64,000 bases of DNA. Origin: Portunus trituberculatus. Taxonomy: Eukaryota; Arthropoda; Malacostraca; Decapoda; Portunidae. A program made the position numbers and the translations under genes. Under the pieces are notes generated by a model. That model worked only from the letters and a program-made list of their open reading frames with translations. It was not told the DNA's origin and ran no database searches. This document shows positions 56,742 to 64,000 of this stretch, in pieces. Every line of letters starts with the position of its first letter. Positions within the stretch are counted from its first letter, which is position 1. The stretch covers positions 15,196,684 through 15,260,683 of the forward strand of contig NC_059268.1 of NCBI RefSeq assembly GCF_017591435.1, in the 5' to 3' direction.

Positions 56742-57341
56742 ATCAAGGAACTAATCTCCTCACGACACGAACAGGTTCAAAAGATGCATCACGAGTCACT
56801 TTACTGCGGACTGAGAGAGGAAAAGATCCACGAATACGCAAATGTCGACAATTTAAAGAACTTTTCATGTAAATTTCCCTTTCATTTCGTCCCGTGCAAT
56901 AATTCATCACGTGGGAATTTTCACCGGTTAGCCGCCACGGTCAAGGCTGAGTCACTGCAGCGATATATAAATCTAACACCACAGAGGCTGCAGAGATCAA
57001 GGCGGGAGGACGAGCGGGTGGGCGTTGCGGGCGGGAGTTGCAGGCGGGCGTTGCAGGCGGGCCGGTGGAGTGGCATGCATGTGCTGTGCTCTATTAGCTC
57101 CCTGCTTGGCTCCCTTGCTCCTGTCAAGGAAGAAACTAAGAAAAAACCTCGCGAATCCTTATGTTTGTTGGCGAAAACAAGCAGCTGTGTTCCCTGACTC
57201 AAATTCACGTGCAGTGTTTGGGTTTAATCCTCGCAAATAAGCACTTGAGTTTTCGTGTTTGCTTCGATGGTACACCTAACCTTCTTATTCTTCCAAATAT
57301 TCCTGTTCTTACTTCAGTTTCAAGTAGTGCCATATACGTAC
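55341..57341. other. Intergenic with microsatellites
   Basis: (CT)n(GT)n at 56083-56145, (GT)n at 56382-56460, a (GAAA)n-to-(GAAG)n tetranucleotide tract at 56511-56607 and (CT)n at 56683-56739. GC-rich 57000-57080 is a GCGGGCGTTG-type low-complexity patch. No gene is supported. Confidence 0.6.
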
Positions 57342-57550
57342 TTAACCCCTTCAGTACCATGACACATTTTCATATACATTTTGCTTACTATTCGGCGATT
57401 TTAACAGCTTCAGATGTGGGTATCAAAATAGTGAAGACTCTGACTATTAATCTTCTTATCTTTATAGACCCTTGCTAATATATATAAAATTGTGTAATCA
57501 TACCCAAAACTCACGGTAAAAATGCGTCCCAGTTTATCGAGAAAGTTTGA
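57342..57550. mobile_element. MITE copy 7, right end degraded
   Basis: The left end TTAACCCCTTCAGTACC is intact. The right end reads GCGTCCCAGTTTATCGAG and has lost the terminal repeat; the right boundary is approximate. Orientation is as in copies 1-2. Confidence 0.7.
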
Positions 57551-57930
57551 TAAGGTTATTTAGTGTAAAAGTGGATTTGCAAATTTAATCAAAGCTTCAT
57601 CGTTCCTGAGGTTTTCTTCGCAAGTCTACATGAAGAATTGAAAAACATGGTAGAAAGGAGCCTAGATAATTAGTTTCAAATATCCACATGTATCTGGAGA
57701 GGCCCATACAGCTGCAGAACCAAGCCTTAGTAGGTCTACTGACTTCCTTCGCCAAGCCTTAGAAGTGATTACTACATCCCACCGAGGAAGCAAAACTCAG
57801 GAAGACATGGAGAGATACGTATCATTAATAGCTCATGTTTCTGATCTCTCCTTTATCCAACGCTGATCATTTCCTGCATGTTAACGCTGCTGTTTAACTT
57901 CCCGGCCTAAAAACTATCTCCACAATGGTC

Positions 57931-58466
57931 AGTAAAACACTTTGCTGTCTCACCACGACCATTTTCCGGTGCCACAGAGATGATTAACAAGATTTTCAAG
58001 TGTTTCTACAGTTGATACTGTAGAAATCTTGTTAATCTGATTCTAGAACTATAAAAATACCTTTTAAAAGAACTCGTGTAAATTTAAATAAATATTCAGA
58101 AACGTTTTGTTCTATCACCACGACTATTTCTCACGGCCGTAGAGATGATTAGCGAGGTTTTCAAGACTTTCTCCAGTTGATAATGTAGAAATCTTGTCAC
58201 TCTGCCTCTAGAACCGTCTAAAAAACTTAAAGAAAACTCGCGTAGATTCAAATAAACATGAATTTTTTTGCTCTCTCACCACGACTATTTCTCGAGCCCA
58301 CAGAGATGATTAGCGAGGTTTTCAAGAGTACTTCTCCAGTTGATAATGTAGAAATCTTGTCACTCTGCCTCTAGAACCTTAAAAACACCTTAAAAAACTC
58401 GTGTAGAATTTAAATATAACCTCTTGAAATAGTGGAGTTGAATTGCAGAAGTGTTTGATAATACGA
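57931..58466 (+). mobile_element. Second MITE-like family, head-to-tail run of three copies
   Basis: Three successive copies start near 57931, 58093 and 58256, each with CACCACGACxATTT...AGAGATGATTA...TCTAGAAC. The first two lack the 3' terminus; only the last ends in the full GTTTGATAATACGAG. Confidence 0.65.
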
Positions 58467-58948
58467 GCCAATATCTGCAAGGAACCAGTGAAAGCAAACG
58501 AGTGTCAGATAGTTACACCTCCACCACCACCAACACAACCCCGATCTTCACCGTACACAATTCCAGAGCAGAGCAAATTTTTTCGCTTACAATAACAACC
58601 ATGAGACAAGGAACATGTAACTTACTCGTAGGCAGCAGTTCGTCAGTTAAGCTGCGGTGGGGCGTGACAAGGGTGCAACTCTGTGGTGAGGTGAGGACTG
58701 CACGACCGCCCCATGCTGAGTGAGTCGATTCAGTTCCACTTGTGATTCACTCTGCTTCGACTCGCACCTGTGTTAGTTCATTAGACAACTTTTTAATCTA
58801 TTACGTTTGCAGTGTATTTGGTAATGAGATTATATTTGTGTTTCATCTGTTTACACACCTAGGAACATCATATTTGTATGTCTATTTGTCTATTTATTTC
58901 GTGTTTTTCACAATAATGGTGGCAAATTTTGTGATTAAGGCTTTTATC

Positions 58949-59162
58949 CTCAAACACTTCTGCGCTTCACCACTATTTCAAGAGGCTTTATTTAAATGTA
59001 CACGAGTTTTCTATGGTGCTTTTACTACGGTTCTAGAGACAGATTAATAAGATTTCTTCATTATGAACTGGAGAAACACTCTTGAAAACTCTGCTAATCA
59101 TCTCCATGGCCTTTGAAAATAGTCGTGATGAGAGAGTAAAAGCGTTTCTGAATACAGACCTG
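58949..59162 (-). mobile_element. Second MITE-like family, inverted copy
   Basis: Runs CTCAAACACTTCTGC ... AGCGTTTCTGAATACAG, the reverse complement of the family, about 480 bp beyond the direct run. Confidence 0.6.
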
Positions 59163-59585
59163 AGCCAAAGATATTCAGTGTGGATTATCTTCATATTTCT
59201 TTCTAGGCAATAAATCTGCGAAAAAAACCCCACAAAAGGTAACATGCAAGGATAATAACGCTTTCTACTCCCCTCCCTGAATTTCCTATCCATCATTGAC
59301 CTTTGAATCAAAACAAACCACGCTGCATCGGATCAGACCACACGTAAGGAAGGTAAATACAGAAAAGGGGAGAAAAATAGTAAAAGGAAGGGAACAAAAC
59401 AAAACAGAGTTAGTGGTGCGGATCAAACAGGCAGCCAACCAGCCAGCCAGCCAACTAGCCAGCCAGCCAACCAGCCAGCCAGCCAGCCAACCCGTCCGTC
59501 AGATTTGCATTGTGATCTGAATGTTTGTGTTATGGTGACTTCCTCCAGTTGGCAACCTATTTCTGACCGCCGACGGAAATTAGAG

Positions 59586-59639
<54 letters not shown>

Positions 59640-59895
59640 ACGTAAAAATCAATGAAGTTACAACTCTTACATCAATTACACTCAAATTACATAAGCCCTT
59701 TTCACCATCACTCCCCCCTCCCTGTGAACCACCAGAGTCCACATCTCCCTATCACCACACTAATACACACCACTCCCATCCTCCGCCTCTGGTCTGCTGC
59801 CAAGCGAACCACTACGCCTTCATCATATCAGCCTTGTGTGTGTCCGCTTCAGCTTGCAAACATTGTCCTTCTTCATTTTCATATTACACTCTTAC

Positions 59896-60104
59896 TTAAT
59901 CTCTTCAGTACTGGGACGCATTTTTACCATGAGTTTTGGATGTGATTTGATGAGTTTATTTTACGAAGGGTCTGTGGAGGTCTGAACATTAATGGCCAGA
60001 GTCTTTGCTATTCTAATCCCATATAAGTTTCTGAAGTTGTATAAAATCACCAAATAGTAAGCACAATGAATATGAAAACGCGTCATGGTACTGAGAGGGA
60101 TAAA
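59896..60104. mobile_element. MITE copy 8
   Basis: Left TTAATCTCTTCAGTACTGGG and right GGTACTGAGAGGGATAA flank the family interior. Confidence 0.75.
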
Positions 60105-61186
60105 GTGAGACAAGGAACCAATTTGTTATTACGTACTACAATTCGAAATAAGAAGACGAAGATGTAAAAAACTGTTAATTTCAGGAGAGATAGAAAAAAA
60201 AAAGACATGTAAGAGTCCAAAATAGCGTGAGAGAGCCATCAACACGACCATGCATCACGGGGACACAGAGGGAGTCCCGGAGTCAGGGTAGTGGGGAGGT
60301 ACGACCGCTGCGCCGAGCCGTGACGCATGTGCACTGTGTCCAAACATCGACTTCAGCATTTACGTCACTGGCACTGGCTGTAACGATGCCGCTGGGTACC
60401 TAAGAAGTCGAGCATCACAGAGGCACAACAAAAGACTCTGCCACTATTCTTGTCTTCCTGAAATATAAGACAACGACCTATAATTCGCCATGTGAGCGGG
60501 GAAACGCAGCGACTCCTAGGAAATCCTTTTCCTTTTTCTCAAGATTGTGCGTCATCAGTTGCTGTTGTTGTTGTTGTTATTGTTGTTGTTGTTGTTAGCA
60601 GTGAGCGTCGTCCAGGAAGGCGGCACGTGCCCACCATTAAAGCCAAATGTAGTTCATGATTTCTATCTTTACAAAATGGCAAACTCATTCCCATTCTTTT
60701 TGTTTTACACCATGAGCAATTCCGTCGCATTATTGTGTAAAGTCCAGTAGTGAAAGACAATGCACTTCTGTCCATCACATCTTTTCGCTGCTCGTTATCA
60801 TTTTCATGAGTCAGCCAATTAAATGGTATCCATACACTGTATATCAGCGAAATGGCCATAAGAGAAACTCTGGGAAATAATATGAAATGATCACAGGAAG
60901 GCCAGACAGTCGAGATATCCGCTGCCTCTTTATTGCTGCAGGCTGCATCCAGTGCCTCAGAGCCTCGGTGCCGCGTCCCGCCGAGACAGGAGTGACTTAA
61001 AAATTTCAAAACTGTTTCCATTCGATTGCTTGGATTTTTGAGGCTTTGTATCGCGATAAACTGGGAACGCTGGGAAACAATAACATTCCAAAAACGATAA
61101 GCTGAATAACCTTGGCACACGTGGCGGTTACCAAGACATATCTATATTTCTATGATCCAAGTGGGCGACGCTGCAATAGAATAAAA

Positions 61187-61230
<44 letters not shown>

Positions 61231-61788
61231 GAATCGGTAAAAAACAGCGCGCCACGAGTCGGCATATAGGAGCACAAAGTGCCTCGCGGGATGGCGAGGC
61301 GCGTCGAGGGGATCTGGCTGGGCCTCGTGGATCGCCCGGGTGTCCCGTTGCGTCGTGGGACTTTCAAGGCTGCTCCGGATACTGGTGCGGCATTTCCCAG
61401 GGCTGTCCTGTCCCTGCCCTCATCCCTGCCTTGCCACGACGCAATATATCTTGTATTCTCTTACTCCTTTTTCAGTTCTCTCGGTAATGACAACGAAATA
61501 CTGAAGGATGAATGAATTATTGGTGCCGTCACTAGTGCACCTGAAGCATCCACACTTTGGAGAGGAGTGGTAGTTACACTAACTGTTCGTACTTCAAGCC
61601 ACGCTGTGTTGTGGGAGGAACGTATGGCGGCGGGGAGGGGCGGATACACGCTGCTCTCATACACTGGTCAGGACAACACGCCTCTCCGGGGAATTCTTCA
61701 TACGATCCCTCAAAAGATAAGGATGTTTTAGAGCATTTATTGAGGTCATGGGTTGCTGGTACGAGGTAATTAGGTCACCTTCAGGGGA

Positions 61789-61846
<58 letters not shown>

Positions 61847-63076
61847 GTTTCTGTTTCTCTGTCTAGGGCGGCGATGGGAAAGGAAAGAGGGCGGCGAGGA
61901 GCAGACTGATATTTGATACCCGCCCATACGGGTTCCAACACTATCGCTGCCAATATATCACCACCACCGCCGCCGCTGCCATGCTCTTGACCCTCCATTA
62001 CCATACCACTGCCTCTTCTCACCCCTGTAACTATGGCACTGTGGCATCAATGTAACATCCGCAGCCACAACAACAACAATAACAACAACAGCAACTACTA
62101 CAATAACAACAACTTCTACTACTACTACTGCTACTACTGTTACTACCGCCGCCGCTTGTGTTGGTGCTGCAGTCTTCCGTTCAGTTCAGTCATTCCTAGC
62201 AATAACACACTAACGCCTCTCTGTAAGTCTCGCCTGTCTTTTCTCATTGAGCTACAAAACCTACAACTGTTGCTCTCACTTCAGGGTAGCAGAGGATTTT
62301 TTGCAGTACAATACGAAACAAAATTATCACACTTAAGTATTGGAACTCATTTCAGTCAAAATCCTACAATTCTCTGTTTGTTCTGTCTTCTCACCCTATC
62401 TCCAAGTTACTATTCCGTTTCTTAACTCCCCAACTCTTGTCTATTCAGTCTTTGATGTGTCCTATCCATTACGCTCGAGTGTCTTTGGCTTGACTGCTCC
62501 CTAGTACGTGTTGGTAGCTCTGTTTATTTGTAGTTGTATAGTTGAAAAGGGAGTGATGCTAGCAGTCTTCGCTATCCGCACACCGTCTATGAAAACAGAC
62601 TTGAATCGTCGCTAATCGAGTCCTGTGGTGCCGCAAGGAAGTTATATTTTTAGTGGCACCTGTTGATCCCAGCGTAGCCTCCTTATGAAGCGCTTTCCGT
62701 TGCACCCTCAATTGACAGGCGGCTTCATGATCATAAACAAAATCGTCAGCTTCCGGTAGGACACGCACACAGGGTCGCCAGTTCCCCACTTCCGTGCACT
62801 GACCACACCACTCATAGTCTCTTTAAAATAATCATGTGAAAATTCCTCGGTAATGCCTGAGTTCCGTGGTCTCGCTTCGTGTCAACCCAAACCTGGTAAT
62901 TCTCTTCCTGAAATACTACTCGCACGTGTCCACAGATGAAGTACACAGTGATACACGAGGAAGAGTTTACTGTCAGTAGAATCTAGATAAAAGAACATGC
63001 CACTCTGTCTGTCTCTCTGTAGCTTATTCAAAACTGGACAGGATTTTCTGGCTTTTTGTGGGAGTATCATGGAGTA

Positions 63077-63290
63077 TTAACTTCTTTAGTACTGGAACGC
63101 ATTTTTATCATGAGTTTTAGGTGTGATTAGACGATTTTATTGATATTGGAAAGGGTCTATATAGGTCAGAAGATTAATGGCCAAAGTCTTCATTATTTTA
63201 ATCTCCCACACAAGTTGGTGAACCTGTATAAAATCATCAAACAGTAAGCAGAATGAATAATAAAACACGTCACGGTACTGAAGGGGTTAA
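63077..63290. mobile_element. MITE copy 9
   Basis: Left TTAACTTCTTTAGTACTGG and right GGTACTGAAGGGGTTAA; 214 bp with TTAA on both sides. Confidence 0.8.
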
Positions 63291-63760
63291 AAGATGGAAT
63301 ATTCGGATTCTGTCAAAAGTTATCGCCAAAATACTACAATTCACGAGACAGAGTGAGACATTTCTTTAGGCACGCCTCTCAGGGTAAGACATCTCTCGAA
63401 GCTCCTTCTTGACGATTACAACTTGAAGATAATAAAGTTACTGGACGAGTTATTTACTTGCTGCCAATATTCACAGTGTGGTCAGTGGATTAGACGACTC
63501 AAAGACTATTCTCTAAGGCTGAGTGTGGCTTGCTTTGCCCTAAAAATCACAACACTGCTTAAGAAAAACGCTTATATAAAAAAAAAAAACCCTGATATTA
63601 GTGATGATCAGTTGTTGCTCTACTGGTTTATCCACTTCGGCAACCACTTCCCTTTCAAATAACCCGAGATAAGTTTTTATTTTCCATTTTCTTAACAAGT
63701 ATTTACTATCATCACTCTTACATCTCATGAAGGACACAGAGGGCCCACCCATTACAGATC

Positions 63761-63983
63761 AGTATTCTGAAATGTTCCGCTTTCACACCACGACTACTCG
63801 TATTTTCAAGGGACACAGAGATGATAAACCTGATTACTAAGGGTGTTTCTCCTGTAAGTCATGTAGTAAACTTGTCCACTTGTCACTAGAACCATAAAAA
63901 CACCCTTGAAAGTTTGTGTCTCACTTGAACAGACTTTGAAACAGTGGAGGTGCAACGATGAAATGCTTCTGAATATCGAGCAC
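63761..63983 (+). mobile_element. Second MITE-like family, diverged copy
   Basis: Begins TCAGTATTCTGAAATG and ends GCTTCTGAATATCGAG; the interior CACTAGAACCATAAAAACACC matches the family with more substitutions. Confidence 0.55.
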
Positions 63984-64000
63984 ACTCTTGCGTCCTCTAA

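Larger units (their letters stand above)
59163..64000. other. Intergenic, no gene recognised
   Basis: Between the MITE copies it holds a CAGC-type tetranucleotide patch (59432-59490), (GA)n at 59589-59635, (TTG)n near 60556-60597, (CA)n at 61190-61227, (GT)n at 61793-61845 and an (AAC)/(TAC) triplet cluster at 62066-62150. The frames here do not resemble known proteins. Confidence 0.55.

Noticed and set aside
60539..61120. 193-residue minus-strand frame
   Set aside because: Ends in a (TTG)n-derived Thr run, shows no domain or signal sequence, and sits in repeat-rich DNA; length alone is not enough.

Overview
This window is eukaryotic nuclear DNA, most likely from a decapod crustacean. The genes are split by GT-AG introns, the intergenic DNA is packed with long (GA)n, (CA)n and (TA)n microsatellites, and there are tRNA-derived SINEs and short palindromic-ended elements. 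The taxon is inferred from repeat style and protein resemblance; no species marker was available.

Four genes can be supported. (1) 8701-14862, plus strand: a 12-exon ACAD9 orthologue (mitochondrial acyl-CoA dehydrogenase / complex I assembly factor), with all exon junctions in frame. (2) 34960-24304, minus strand: an 11-exon DDHD1-type phosphatidic-acid-preferring phospholipase A1 with a long Ser/Gln/Pro-rich N-terminus. (3) 30327-31337, plus strand: an intronless gene nested antisense in DDHD1 intron 3. It encodes an unrecognised single-pass membrane protein whose tail carries a duplicated Trp-Pro-Pro-Asp motif. (4) 36780-42142, plus strand: a six-exon leucine-rich-repeat protein of unknown function, head-to-head with DDHD1. 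Its second exon shows an apparent one-base frameshift. A possible signal-peptide first exon of a fifth gene lies at 4572-4437 on the minus strand.

Layout: 1-8.5 kb is microsatellite-rich intergenic DNA with a 220-bp inverted-terminus element and an old SINE. 8.7-14.9 kb is ACAD9. 15-24.3 kb is AT-rich with few microsatellites and probably includes 3' UTR sequence. 24.3-35 kb is DDHD1 with the nested gene and two SINEs in its introns. 35-36.8 kb is the shared divergent upstream region, with two abutting perfect hairpins. 36.8-42.9 kb is the LRR gene, whose first intron holds a tandem array of four SINE-(AC)n units plus a second SINE. 43-64 kb has no convincing gene; it holds microsatellites, a 16-bp minisatellite, a SINE pair and most copies of a TTAA-flanked MITE.

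No operon-like coordination is expected. ACAD9 (mitochondrial fatty-acid oxidation / respiratory-chain assembly) and DDHD1 (phospholipid turnover, linked to mitochondrial membranes in animals) are both lipid/mitochondrial housekeeping genes, but nothing in the sequence shows a functional link between them.
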